A stretch of DNA of 64,000 bases from Haloactinospora alba (GCF_006717075.1 NZ_VFQC01000001.1:2093501-2157500), one strand, 5' to 3'. Shown: positions 9,738 to 17,211, counted from the first letter of the stretch. Notes: generated from the letters alone by a model not told the origin. A program made the numbers and translations.

Positions 9738-10430
9738 TCACTCCTCCTGACCGGAGCGAACCACGGCGCTGAGCTCCACCCCGCCGGGCAGCAGGGGGGC
9801 GAGCACCGCGTCGAGGCGTCGGGCGAGGTGCCGCAGGGAGTCGTCGTCGCGTTGTTCCAGCTCCAGGCGGATGCCGATGTCCGCCCGGTCGGACTCCAGG
9901 ACCCGGACTCGCTCGATGCCGAACTCGGTGTGTGTCACGCGGTAGATGCCCGCCAGGACCTCCGGGTCCTCGCGCGGCTCGGGCAACGCGCCGCGTTCGG
10001 CCAGGGCGGTGAGGAAACGCCCCTGGACGGTGTAGGTCACCGGTCCCGCGATGTCGAGGACCAGCGCGTCGGCGCCCTCCTCCAGCGCGGCGCCGCACGC
10101 TTCGGCGGCGCTCAGCGGTACGGGGCGCGCGTCCGTGCGCCACGCCCCCAGTGCGGCCGCGGAGGTGAAGGCGGGGACGCCCCGGCGCCCTTCCGGTCCG
10201 GAGATCAGCGGGAGGGTGACGTCACTGTTCCGCTCCGTACCGGTGCCGTTCCCCTCGGCGGGGGCGGCGAGCACGGGCACGAGCACGCGGCGGGTCCCGA
10301 GCGCGGCCAGTACTTCCCGTTCACTGGCCTCCCCTCGCTCGTAGGCCGCCAGCCGCTCGCTCACCAGCGGGTCCGCGGATCCGTCGTCGTTGGAGAAGCG
10401 CTGTGCACCGATGATGGATGGTCCGTTCAC
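9738..10430 (-). CDS. SseB-like family protein
   Basis: 230 aa, soluble. The N-terminal half holds an SseB-type domain (LAALGTRRVLVPVLA, then LPLISGPEGRRGVPAFTSAAAL, ALVLDIAGPVTYTV). The C-terminal third (ELEQRDDDSLRHLARRLDAVL) is a second alpha/beta segment found in actinobacterial homologues. SseB is named after a Salmonella type III protein, but this actinobacterial family has no known function and no secretion genes are near. GTG 10430 has no ribosome site; a TAGGCT box ends 6 nt before it, suggesting a leaderless message. Confidence 0.75.
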   Translation of the reverse strand: MNGPSIIGAQRFSNDDGSADPLVSERLAAYERGEASEREVLAALGTRRVLVPVLAAPAEGNGTGTERNSDVTLPLISGPEGRRGVPAFTSAAALGAWRTDARPVPLSAAEACGAALEEGADALVLDIAGPVTYTVQGRFLTALAERGALPEPREDPEVLAGIYRVTHTEFGIERVRVLESDRADIGIRLELEQRDDDSLRHLARRLDAVLAPLLPGGVELSAVVRSGQEE

Positions 10431-10436
10431 AGGGGA

Positions 10437-10442
10437 AGCCTA
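10437..10442 (-). promoter_or_regulatory. -10 box (TAGGCT), leaderless start of the SseB-like gene
   Basis: TAGGCT, then 6 nt, then GTG. There is no Shine-Dalgarno sequence. The spacing puts the transcript start at or next to the start codon. Confidence 0.45.
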
Positions 10443-10506
10443 CCGCCTCAGCGTGGAACTCCCGGCGGGGATGGGCGCGACGGTCGCGACGGACGGGGGG
10501 CCGCGG

Positions 10507-10568
10507 TTGACGTTCCCCACCGGAAATAAATTATCTTCCTTGAAAGTTATTTCTCTTAAAGTAAAGAT
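10507..10568 (+). promoter_or_regulatory. AT-rich regulatory island upstream of yceI
   Basis: About 45 nt of AT-rich sequence stands out from the surrounding GC-rich DNA. It contains two imperfect direct repeats in 16-bp phase (TTATCTTCCTTGAAAGT at 10531 and TTATTTCTCTTAAAGTA at 10547), and AAATAA/TTATTT flank the first. TTGACG at 10507 and TTGAAA at 10540 could be -35 elements. It lies 55-115 nt before yceI and probably contains a repressor or activator site; the factor is unknown. Confidence 0.45.
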
Positions 10569-10623
10569 GTGACGGTACCATCACATGGAGTAACCGCACA
10601 TACCCTAGTCACAGGAGGACCCC

Positions 10624-11169
10624 GTGAGCGAGCAGCAACTTCCCGTCGGAACGTGGCGGATCGACCCCGTGCACTCCGAGGTGACGTTCTCCGTCCGTCA
10701 CATGATGGTCAGCAAGGTACGCGGGAGTTTCGAGCGGTTCGACGCCACGCTGACCGTCCCGGAGGACCCGTTCGCCTCCTCGCTGGAAGCCACGATCGAC
10801 GCCTCGTCCATCAACACCGGCAACCAGCAGCGCGACGACCACGTGCGCTCCGCCGACTTCTTCGACGTCGAGAACCACCCGCAGTTCCACTTCGTCTCGA
10901 CCGAGGCCCGCCAGTCCGGCGACGACCTCGTTCTCACCGGGAACCTCACGATCAAGGGCAACACCAACCCGGTCGAGATGAAACTGGAGTTCAACGGCTC
11001 CACCCGCGACCCCTACGGCATGCTCCGCGCCGGCTTCCACGCCGAGACCGAGATCAGCCGCAAAACGTTCGGAGTGGACATCGAGATGCCCATGGAGGGT
11101 GGCGGCGTGGTCGTCGGCGACCGCATCAGGATCGAGATCGACGCCGAGTTCACACTCGACGAGGGCTGA
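10624..11169 (+). CDS. YceI family lipid-binding-like protein
   Basis: 181 aa, one YceI domain over the whole length: GTWRIDPVHSEVTFSVRHM at the start, then FDVENHPQFHFVS and FGVDIEMPMEGGGVVVGD. YceI folds as a lipocalin-like barrel that binds polyprenyl or fatty acyl chains. No signal peptide is present, as usual for actinobacterial members, so it should be cytoplasmic. GTG 10624 is preceded by AGGAGG (4 nt spacer). The AT-rich island upstream suggests controlled expression. A perfect 21-bp hairpin 75 nt after the stop probably ends the transcript. Confidence 0.92.
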   Translation: MSEQQLPVGTWRIDPVHSEVTFSVRHMMVSKVRGSFERFDATLTVPEDPFASSLEATIDASSINTGNQQRDDHVRSADFFDVENHPQFHFVSTEARQSGDDLVLTGNLTIKGNTNPVEMKLEFNGSTRDPYGMLRAGFHAETEISRKTFGVDIEMPMEGGGVVVGDRIRIEIDAEFTLDEG

Positions 11170-11244
11170 ACCGCACGGCCGGGTTCCGGCCCTGCCGCCC
11201 GATCCCGACCAGTGCCGGACCCGGGACCGTGGTAGAGCTCACGA

Positions 11245-11289
11245 AGCCTAGGGCTACCCGCCCCCGCCGGGGGCGGGTAGCCCTAGGCT
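11245..11289. terminator. Perfect 21-bp inverted repeat, likely terminator between yceI and the kinase
   Basis: Arms 11245-11265 and 11269-11289 are perfectly complementary over 21 bp with a 3-nt loop (GCC). The stem begins AGCCTAGGGC. No T-tract follows on the plus strand. Placed 75 nt after yceI and 51 nt before the kinase gene, it may end yceI transcription. The right arm also contains TAGGCT, which could act as a -10 box for the kinase gene. Confidence 0.6.
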
Positions 11290-11340
11290 GGAGGCGTCGT
11301 ACCGCAACCGGACCCTCAGCCGAGAGACGCCGCCCGCACC

Positions 11341-13857
11341 ATGGCCACGCCAGACGAGCCGGACCCCAACGCACCCACGGAAAGAGTCGAACCCGCCGCC
11401 CCGGGACGGTCGGGACACGACGCCGGTCCCACACGCCGGGCCACTCGGATCCTGCGTCCCGACACCGGCCGGAACACGCGCGTGTCCGCATCGCCGCAGT
11501 CCCGGCGTCCGCACCGGCCCCGGCCCTGGCAGCGGTTCCTCTCCTGGCTCGCCGGCCTCGTCTCCCGGTTGGTCATCCGTCCGGCCGCAGAGCTGGAATA
11601 CGCGGTCCCGGCAGAACTCCGCCGCCGGTACGCCATCCACGACCGCATCGGAGCGGGCGGAGAGGCCGTCGTCTACCGCGCCGAGCCGCGTGGCGAGCCG
11701 CAGCGCCCGCTCGCGCTGAAGGTCTACCGTCCGGGGCACGACATCAACCGCGAGCTCCTGGACCGGCTGCGTGCCCGCAGCAGCGCCGCACCCCACGCAC
11801 CGGCCATCCACGACTACGGCTACGCGCGTTCCTCGTGGGACGAGGAGACCGCCTGGGAGGCCCAGGAGTACTTCTCCGGCGGATCGCTGCGGGGACTGCT
11901 GGAGGACGCCCCGCTGCCCGAGGAACGCGCCCGCGAGATCGTCTCCGCCATCGCGGAGTGCCTGCACTACTGGCAGGACTCCCTCAACCACAACCACACG
12001 GACGTCAAACCCGAGAACCTGCTCGTCCGCAGCAGCGACCCTCCCGTTTTCGCCCTCACCGACTTCGGCGGCGCCGTGCGGGCCACGATGAGCCGCGTGT
12101 ACGGCGGTCTGGCGGTCACCCAGGACTACGCTGCCCCCGAGGTCGTGGAGGGCCGCAGGGAGGCTCCCGCGGCGTGGTGGTCCCTGGGAGTGATGGTCCA
12201 CGAACTGGTGACCGGACGGCGTCCGGAACGCGGCGAGAACTGGTTGGTGGCGCGCAGTACGGGGGTCGACGTTTCCGCCGTCGCCGATGAGGAGTGGCGG
12301 CTGCTGGCCCGGGGCCTGCTCACCCCCGACGCCTCGGGGCGCTGGGGGTACGCCGAGGTACGGCAGTGGCTGTCCGGTGAACGTCCGCAGTTGGCCTCCT
12401 CCCGGACGACATCGCCCATACGCTTCGCCGACGTCTCCCACCACGACCCGCCCAGCCTCGCGTTCGACCTGCTCGACCGCTCCGACAAGGGCGAGGTGTG
12501 GCTGGGCACCCACTGGCCGACGGTGCGGACCTGGCTGGACCGGGAGGTCAACGACTACACGTTCGACCGGGGGTATCTCACCGACCTCGAGCAGCGCCCG
12601 GAACGCGTCCACGTGGCGATAAGCGCCCTTGCCGCACGGTTCGTCCCCGGGATGCCGCCGCGGTACCGGGGGCACGAGACGAGCGCCGAGGGCGTACTGC
12701 GGCTGGTCTCGGGGGAGCAGCGCCAACACGCGGTCCTGCGGGAGGCCGTCGAGTTCGGCGCGCTGGAGCTGGCCGCACGGCACTGGTGCGACCACTCCGA
12801 GTGCCGGACCGAGGGAACCGGGCGCTGTGCGCTGCTGGAGCGTGTCCACCACGAGGTTCCCCTGGTCATGGAGCGTGTCGAGGAGCGGGTACGGCTTCTG
12901 GCCAGTGAACACGGCGCCGGCACGCCCGCCCGCCACGAATGGGACACGTGCTGGGCGCGTGTGGCCGAGCTGGTGCTCGACCCCCGAGCGTGGACCCGCC
13001 AACGGCGGCTGCTGCGTGCCCAGTCCTGGCATCCGGCGCAGCGGAGCAACGCCCCTCGCCTCGCCTGGTGGCGCGGGTTGCGTACCGCCGGGTTGCACGG
13101 CGGTTCCGGCAGCACTCCCGTGGACACGACGGCCGCGTTGGCCACGGCGCTCCTCCTGCTGCCCGCCGCGTCCCGGGCTGGGGACACGCAGCGGGAGCAC
13201 GACCGGGCGAACAGCAGGGCCCGCTGGCACAACCGGTGGCAGCGGGCGGCCAGCGGCTGCGTCAGCGGTTGGTACTGGCTGCGCGAACGGTTGACGCGTC
13301 GGTCGCAGCCAGGTTCCACGGCAGTGGGCGATCCCACGGTCGGGGAACCTCCCGCGACCGGTCACGACTACCCGTCGCGGGGTGGGAAGGCGGAGAGGAA
13401 ACGCCTCGATCGCGGGATGCGCCAGTTGCAGAAAGCGATGGGTGCCGGCCGGTGCCGCCGGTTCGTCTACCCGGTCGCGCTGTTGGGACTGGTCGACGGT
13501 CTCGGTCGGGTGCTGCGCGGCGACGGGTACTTTCCCGGCGACAACCCTGCCGGTGCCGCCTACGTCTCCCTGGTGGACTTCAGCGGCGACGGGGCGGTGC
13601 GGCCGGTTACCGGGACCGCGAGCTCCGTCGCCGAGACACTGGGCGACAGCGGGCAGTGGTGGTACCCGGTTCTGCTCGGCCTGGTGCTGTTCCTGCTCGG
13701 ACGCACGACCGCGAGCGACCGCCGCAGGGCCAGAACCCAGCTGATGGCGCGGCGGCTGGCCGTGGTCGGTACGGTGCTGCTGGCGGTCGTGCTTCTGGGG
13801 AGCGTCCGCGCTCTGGGCGGCGGCGTGCTCATCCCGTTGGACTCGCTCCTCGGCTGA
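11341..13857 (+). CDS. Ser/Thr protein kinase-like membrane protein with large unknown C-terminal region
   Basis: 838 aa. An Arg/Pro-rich N-tail of about 90 residues precedes a protein kinase domain (about 95-370): glycine loop RIGAGGEAVVY at 102-112, ATP-anchoring Lys127 in LALKVYRP, catalytic loop HTDVKPENLL with Asp221 and Asn226, DFG at 241-243 and APE at 265-267. The usual HRD is HTD, a non-RD form. Residues 370-690 show no family I recognise and contain Trp/Arg-rich helices and a few Cys/His. The end carries about three membrane segments (FVYPVALLGLVDG, WWYPVLLGLVLFLLG, LAVVGTVLLAVVLLG), so the kinase should face the cytoplasm. No PASTA repeats and no PP2C, FHA or substrate gene lie beside it. 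ATG 11341 has only a weak GAGAGA site. Confidence 0.82.
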   Translation: MATPDEPDPNAPTERVEPAAPGRSGHDAGPTRRATRILRPDTGRNTRVSASPQSRRPHRPRPWQRFLSWLAGLVSRLVIRPAAELEYAVPAELRRRYAIHDRIGAGGEAVVYRAEPRGEPQRPLALKVYRPGHDINRELLDRLRARSSAAPHAPAIHDYGYARSSWDEETAWEAQEYFSGGSLRGLLEDAPLPEERAREIVSAIAECLHYWQDSLNHNHTDVKPENLLVRSSDPPVFALTDFGGAVRATMSRVYGGLAVTQDYAAPEVVEGRREAPAAWWSLGVMVHELVTGRRPERGENWLVARSTGVDVSAVADEEWRLLARGLLTPDASGRWGYAEVRQWLSGERPQLASSRTTSPIRFADVSHHDPPSLAFDLLDRSDKGEVWLGTHWPTVRTWLDREVNDYTFDRGYLTDLEQRPERVHVAISALAARFVPGMPPRYRGHETSAEGVLRLVSGEQRQHAVLREAVEFGALELAARHWCDHSECRTEGTGRCALLERVHHEVPLVMERVEERVRLLASEHGAGTPARHEWDTCWARVAELVLDPRAWTRQRRLLRAQSWHPAQRSNAPRLAWWRGLRTAGLHGGSGSTPVDTTAALATALLLLPAASRAGDTQREHDRANSRARWHNRWQRAASGCVSGWYWLRERLTRRSQPGSTAVGDPTVGEPPATGHDYPSRGGKAERKRLDRGMRQLQKAMGAGRCRRFVYPVALLGLVDGLGRVLRGDGYFPGDNPAGAAYVSLVDFSGDGAVRPVTGTASSVAETLGDSGQWWYPVLLGLVLFLLGRTTASDRRRARTQLMARRLAVVGTVLLAVVLLGSVRALGGGVLIPLDSLLG

Positions 13858-13920
13858 TCAGCTCGGGGCAGGCCGCCCGGAACGTCACGTCCTCCCGCCG
13901 CCGATTCGGGAAACCGCGGT

Positions 13921-14529
13921 TCAGTCGGATCCCGCGTCGAGTGTTTCCCGGATGCGTTCCAGGTCATCCCGGGTATCCACGTCCTCGGGGGAACCGGCGT
14001 CGTCACAGGGGACCGGCGTGACAAGGTGAGGGTTGGCACGGAGGAAGGGACGCGCGCCGACGTCTCCCGTCGCCAGGCTACGCACCTCAGGCCAGTGTTC
14101 ACGGGACAACAGCACCGGGTTGCGCGGGAGCCCCTCGTACGTCGCCACCGCCACGCTCGCCCCCGCCCGGTGGGCGTCACACAGCCGCCGCACGGCGACC
14201 GCGGTCACCAGGGGCTGGTCCGCCAGGGCCACGACCGCCGCCCCGACGTCCTCCGGCAACGCGTCCAGGCCGGCCCGCAGCGAGGTTCCCAGGCCGCTTT
14301 CCCACAAGGGATTGTCCACGATCCAGGCGCCCGCCACGGTCACCCCGACAGCTCCGCTCACGACACACACCGGTTCGCAGCCGCCGTCGCGCAGCGTCCG
14401 CACGCCGCGGTCAGCGAGCCGTTCCCCCGCCACCGTCACCACCGCCTTGGGGCCGCCCAACCGGCTCCCCTCGCCGGCGGCGAGGAGAACCCCGGCCACC
14501 GGCGCGTGCTTCCCCCGGACCGCGGACAT
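13921..14529 (-). CDS. MobA/MocA-like nucleotidyltransferase (molybdenum cofactor cytidylyltransferase-like)
   Basis: 202 aa. The N-terminal GVLLAAGEGSRLGGPKAV is the nucleotide-binding motif of the MobA/GlmU-type NTP transferase fold. The acidic metal-binding part is in VVALADQPLVT, and LPRNPVLLSREHW and DVDTRDDLERI follow as in MocA-like proteins. Such enzymes add CMP to molybdopterin for xanthine dehydrogenase-family enzymes. It lies 40 nt behind xdhC on the same strand, which fits that role. Start at the second of two ATGs (GGAG, 4 nt spacer); ATG 14532 is the alternative. It converges with the kinase gene. Confidence 0.82.
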   Translation of the reverse strand: MSAVRGKHAPVAGVLLAAGEGSRLGGPKAVVTVAGERLADRGVRTLRDGGCEPVCVVSGAVGVTVAGAWIVDNPLWESGLGTSLRAGLDALPEDVGAAVVALADQPLVTAVAVRRLCDAHRAGASVAVATYEGLPRNPVLLSREHWPEVRSLATGDVGARPFLRANPHLVTPVPCDDAGSPEDVDTRDDLERIRETLDAGSD

Positions 14530-14569
14530 CATGCTCCGGCCCGGTTACGTGTGGTGGGGAGAGTGTCGT

Positions 14570-15736
14570 TCATGCCCGGAACCCGCCGTCCCGGTCGTCG
14601 GTGTCTCCCGCCGACGGAGCGGATCCCACCAGGGGTGTGCTGTGGATGCGGCCGCTGGTCGTCCGCAGCGGGCGGCCGCTTCCTCCCCGTCTGCCCTGGA
14701 TGAGTTCGGCGGCCACCGAGACCGCCGTCTCCTCCGGTGTACGGGCTCCCAGGTCCAACCCGATGGGGGAGCACAACCGGTCGAGGTCCGCCTCGTCCAC
14801 ACCCGCCGCGCGCAGCCGTGCCAGCCGGTCCTCGTGGGTTCGCCGACTGCCCATCGCCCCGATGTAGCCGGCGCGGGTGCGGAACGCCGCCTGCAACGCG
14901 GGAACGTCGAACTTCGGGTCGTGTGTCAGTACGCAGATCGCCGTACGTTCGTCGAGCCCCTCCGCGACCTCCTCGAGGAACACGTGGGGCCATCTGACCA
15001 CGACCTCGTCGGCGGTGGGGAAACGCTTGGAGGTGACGAAAACCGGCCGCGCGTCGCACACGGTCACGTGGTACCCCAGGTAGCTCCCGATGTCGGCGAC
15101 CGCCGCGGCGAAGTCGATCGCGCCGAACACCAGCATCCGCGGCGGTGGGGTGAACGACTGCACGAACACCTCGACCTCGTCGCCGTCGCACTGCCCCTCG
15201 GGACCGTAGCGGCGGATTTCCGTACCGCCGTGCGCGAGCGCGCCCCGGACCTCCTCGTCCACGGCCGCATCCAGCTGGCCGCTTCCCAACGTTCCCTCGG
15301 AGCCCTGCTGCCGCACCACCCGGCGCTTCCCCGCACGCCCGGCACCGGAGACGAGGGTGACCACCGCCACGGGCTCGTGTACCGCGATGCTCTCCAGCAC
15401 GCCGGACAGCTGGGGATAGAGCCGGGGGTTGACCGGTTCCACGAAGACACGCAGTACGCCGCCACAGGTCAGACCGGAAGCGAAAGCGTCCTCGTCGGTG
15501 ATGCCGTACTGCTCGCAGACGGGTTCGCCCGTGGCCATCACCTGTTGTGCCAGTTCGTAGACGGCGCCCTCCACGCATCCTCCGGACACGCTTCCGGCGA
15601 CCTCTCCGGAGGCGCTCACGGCCAGCGCCGCGCCGGCTTCCCGGGGCGCACTCCTGTAGGTGTCGATGACCGTGGCGAGAGCGAACGTCTCACCGGAGTC
15701 GTAGAACTCCGTGACGGCCGAGCGAATGTCCCGCAC
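14570..15736 (-). CDS. XdhC/CoxI family molybdenum-cofactor insertion protein
   Basis: 388 aa. The N-terminal XdhC/CoxI domain (SGETFALATVIDTYRSAP, SGEVAGSVSGGCVEGAV) and the Cys motif GLTCGGVLRVFVE are followed by a C-terminal Rossmann domain (PPPRMLVFGAIDFAAAVA, YIGAMGSRRTHEDRL). XdhC binds sulfurated Mo cofactor and delivers it to xanthine dehydrogenase or CO dehydrogenase large subunits. No such enzyme is in the window, so the pair xdhC-mocA acts in trans. GTG 15736 has GGAAGG 6 nt upstream. The last 40 residues form a Gly/Ser/Arg-rich tail beyond the domain. Confidence 0.9.
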   Translation of the reverse strand: MRDIRSAVTEFYDSGETFALATVIDTYRSAPREAGAALAVSASGEVAGSVSGGCVEGAVYELAQQVMATGEPVCEQYGITDEDAFASGLTCGGVLRVFVEPVNPRLYPQLSGVLESIAVHEPVAVVTLVSGAGRAGKRRVVRQQGSEGTLGSGQLDAAVDEEVRGALAHGGTEIRRYGPEGQCDGDEVEVFVQSFTPPPRMLVFGAIDFAAAVADIGSYLGYHVTVCDARPVFVTSKRFPTADEVVVRWPHVFLEEVAEGLDERTAICVLTHDPKFDVPALQAAFRTRAGYIGAMGSRRTHEDRLARLRAAGVDEADLDRLCSPIGLDLGARTPEETAVSVAAELIQGRRGGSGRPLRTTSGRIHSTPLVGSAPSAGDTDDRDGGFRA

Positions 15737-15825
15737 GTGGCACCCTTCCCGTGCATCCGCCTACTGTCCTGGGAACCAGCTTAGGAGCCGCACGTTGTTG
15801 GGAGGAGAGCACGATTCTCCAAAAT

Positions 15826-15865
15826 CGGCCGGGCGCACTCGTCAGTGAACACATACGCCCGGCCG
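15826..15865 (-). terminator. Terminator hairpin behind aroF
   Basis: Perfect 10-bp stem (CGGCCGGGCG at 15826-15835 with CGCCCGGCCG at 15856-15865) and a 20-nt loop. On the minus strand it is followed by ATTTTGG. It lies 95 nt downstream of the aroF stop. Confidence 0.6.
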
Positions 15866-15959
15866 CCCGAGCTCGGAAGCCCCGGACCGTTACCGGCGCT
15901 CAGGAACTCCGCGCCCCGGGCGGCGTCCGGGAGATGTCCGAGAGGTGTCCGGGAGGCAC

Positions 15960-17000
15960 CTACACACCGACACGCTCCGGCGCGGGTGTCAGCGAGCGCC
16001 CCACCATAGCGGGGAGGTTGGTTGCCATCTCGGCCAGTTCGGTGATGTCGGACCCGCTGAGAGCCTGCGGGCCGTCGCACAGGGCGGTTTCGGGGGCCGG
16101 GTGGACGTCGACGATGACGCCGTCGGCGCCGGCGGCGACGGCGGCACGCGAGAGCGGGAGCACCAGCTCGCGCTTCCCTCCCGAGTGGGAGGGGTCAGCG
16201 ATCACCGGCAGGTGGGACAGGCCCTGGGCGACGGGAACCGCGCTGATGTCCAGCGTGTTGCGGGTCGCCTTCTCGAAGGTACGTATCCCCCGTTCGCACA
16301 GCACGATGTCGAGGTTCCCGCGCTGGGCGATGTACTCGGCGGCCATCAGCCACTCCTCGATGGTGGCGTTCATGCCGCGTTTGAGCAGCACCGGGACGCC
16401 GGCTTCCCCGGCCGCCTGCAGCAGGGCGAAGTTCTGCATGTTCCGCGTGCCGATCTGCAGCATGTCCGCGTAACCAGCGACCAGGTCAACGTCGGCCGCG
16501 TCCACGACCTCGGTGACGATCGGCAGGCCGGTTTCCGCACGCACGTCGGCCAGGATCTTGCAACCGGACTCCCCCAGCCCCTGGAACGCGTAGGGGGACG
16601 TCCGGGGTTTGTAGGCACCGCCGCGCAGTACCGAGGCTCCGGCGGCTTTGGCCATCTGCGCCGCGGCCAGGGTCTGTTCCGGGGTCTCCACTGCGCACGG
16701 GCCGGCGATCAGTGTCATGTTGTCTCCGCCGATGGGGACGCCGCCGACCCGCACCACGGTGCGGCTCTCGTGGTTCTCCCGGCTCACCAGCTTGTAGGGG
16801 GCGGAGATACGGAGTACGTCACTGACTCCCGGCATGGCCCGCAGGTCGAGGGTCTCGAACTGCCGGACGTCCCCCACGAGGCCAACGATGGTGCGGCTGA
16901 CTCCGCGGGTGACGTAGGCCTCGCCTCCAGCCGAGGCGACGAGTTCGACAAGACTGTCGATGTTTTCCGGGGTGGCGTCCGGCGCCATAACGATGACCAT
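15960..17000 (-). CDS. aroF: 3-deoxy-7-phosphoheptulonate (DAHP) synthase, type I with ferredoxin-like regulatory domain
   Basis: 346 aa. DAHP synthase condenses PEP and erythrose 4-phosphate, the committed step of aromatic synthesis. Residues 1-70 form the ferredoxin-like domain (MVIVMAPDATPENIDSLV, then GVSRTIVGLVGD). The TIM barrel follows with NMTLIAGPCAVET, VLRGGAYKPRTSPY, LQIGTRNMQNF, LLKRGMNATIEEWL and PVIADPSHSGGKR; Cys, His, Glu and Asp metal ligands are in place. This is the Thermotoga/Bacillus-like type I enzyme, in which the N-domain allows allosteric aromatic feedback. ATG 17000 has AAGGAA 9 nt upstream; GTG 17006 is possible. Its message starts about 200 nt upstream with an aromatic leader peptide and a terminator, so it is probably controlled by attenuation. 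Confidence 0.96.
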   Translation of the reverse strand: MVIVMAPDATPENIDSLVELVASAGGEAYVTRGVSRTIVGLVGDVRQFETLDLRAMPGVSDVLRISAPYKLVSRENHESRTVVRVGGVPIGGDNMTLIAGPCAVETPEQTLAAAQMAKAAGASVLRGGAYKPRTSPYAFQGLGESGCKILADVRAETGLPIVTEVVDAADVDLVAGYADMLQIGTRNMQNFALLQAAGEAGVPVLLKRGMNATIEEWLMAAEYIAQRGNLDIVLCERGIRTFEKATRNTLDISAVPVAQGLSHLPVIADPSHSGGKRELVLPLSRAAVAAGADGVIVDVHPAPETALCDGPQALSGSDITELAEMATNLPAMVGRSLTPAPERVGV

Positions 17001-17073
17001 CTGCACGGTTCCTTCGGCGTTCGGGAGCTTTCCCGCGGTTCGGGGCCGCGGGTGTGGGACACGTTTCTGGGAC

Positions 17074-17106
17074 AAAAAAAGCCCCCGGGCCATGTGGCCC
17101 GGGGGC
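17074..17106 (-). terminator. Intrinsic terminator in the aroF leader (attenuator)
   Basis: Perfect 11-bp stem: on the minus strand GCCCCCGGGCC, loop ACAT, then GGCCCGGGGGC (17106-17081), directly followed by seven T (17080-17074). It lies between the leader peptide stop (17124) and the aroF start (17000), so transcription that passes the leader must read through it to reach aroF. A GGCCCAGGG segment inside the leader peptide gene (17156-17164) can pair with the 5' arm (CCC and GGGCC, one bulged A). That would be an antiterminator; the pairing is inferred by eye. Confidence 0.88.
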
Positions 17107-17123
17107 AGGAAAGATCGTCCGTT

Positions 17124-17198
17124 TCAGCGCAGCGCTTGGCGGGCGACCGCCCTCTCCCTGGGCCGGTAGCCATAAAAACGCCAAAAGTTACGCTGCAT
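17124..17198 (-). CDS. aroF leader peptide (24 aa), aromatic-rich
   Basis: ATG 17198 to TGA 17126-17124. The peptide begins MQRNFWRFYGY: Phe5, Trp6, Phe8, Tyr9 and Tyr11 are all three aromatic amino acids within seven codons. A basic tail (RPRERAVARQALR) follows. A TACAGT -10 box ends 7 nt before the ATG, so the mRNA probably begins at or next to the start codon and needs no ribosome site. Behind the gene come a possible protecting hairpin (GGCGG/CCGCC inside codons 16-21), the terminator, and aroF. Known trp leader peptides work this way: stalling at aromatic codons when charged tRNA is scarce favours the antiterminator. Which tRNA matters most is unclear. A stall at Phe5/Trp6 leaves the antiterminator free, while a stall at Tyr11 might cover it. 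Confidence 0.82.
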   Translation of the reverse strand: MQRNFWRFYGYRPRERAVARQALR

Positions 17199-17205
17199 GG
17201 TTCCG

Positions 17206-17211
17206 ACTGTA
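17206..17211 (-). promoter_or_regulatory. -10 box of the aroF leader transcript (TACAGT)
   Basis: TACAGT on the minus strand, then 7 nt, then the leader peptide ATG. It matches TATAAT at 4 of 6 positions and the TANNNT pattern. No clear -35 element is visible. Confidence 0.5.

Noticed and set aside
11254-13365. 703-codon open frame on the minus strand, antisense to the kinase gene
   Set aside because: It mirrors GC-rich codon use of the kinase, which has full catalytic motifs. The antisense protein is Arg/Pro/Gly-rich with no family similarity.
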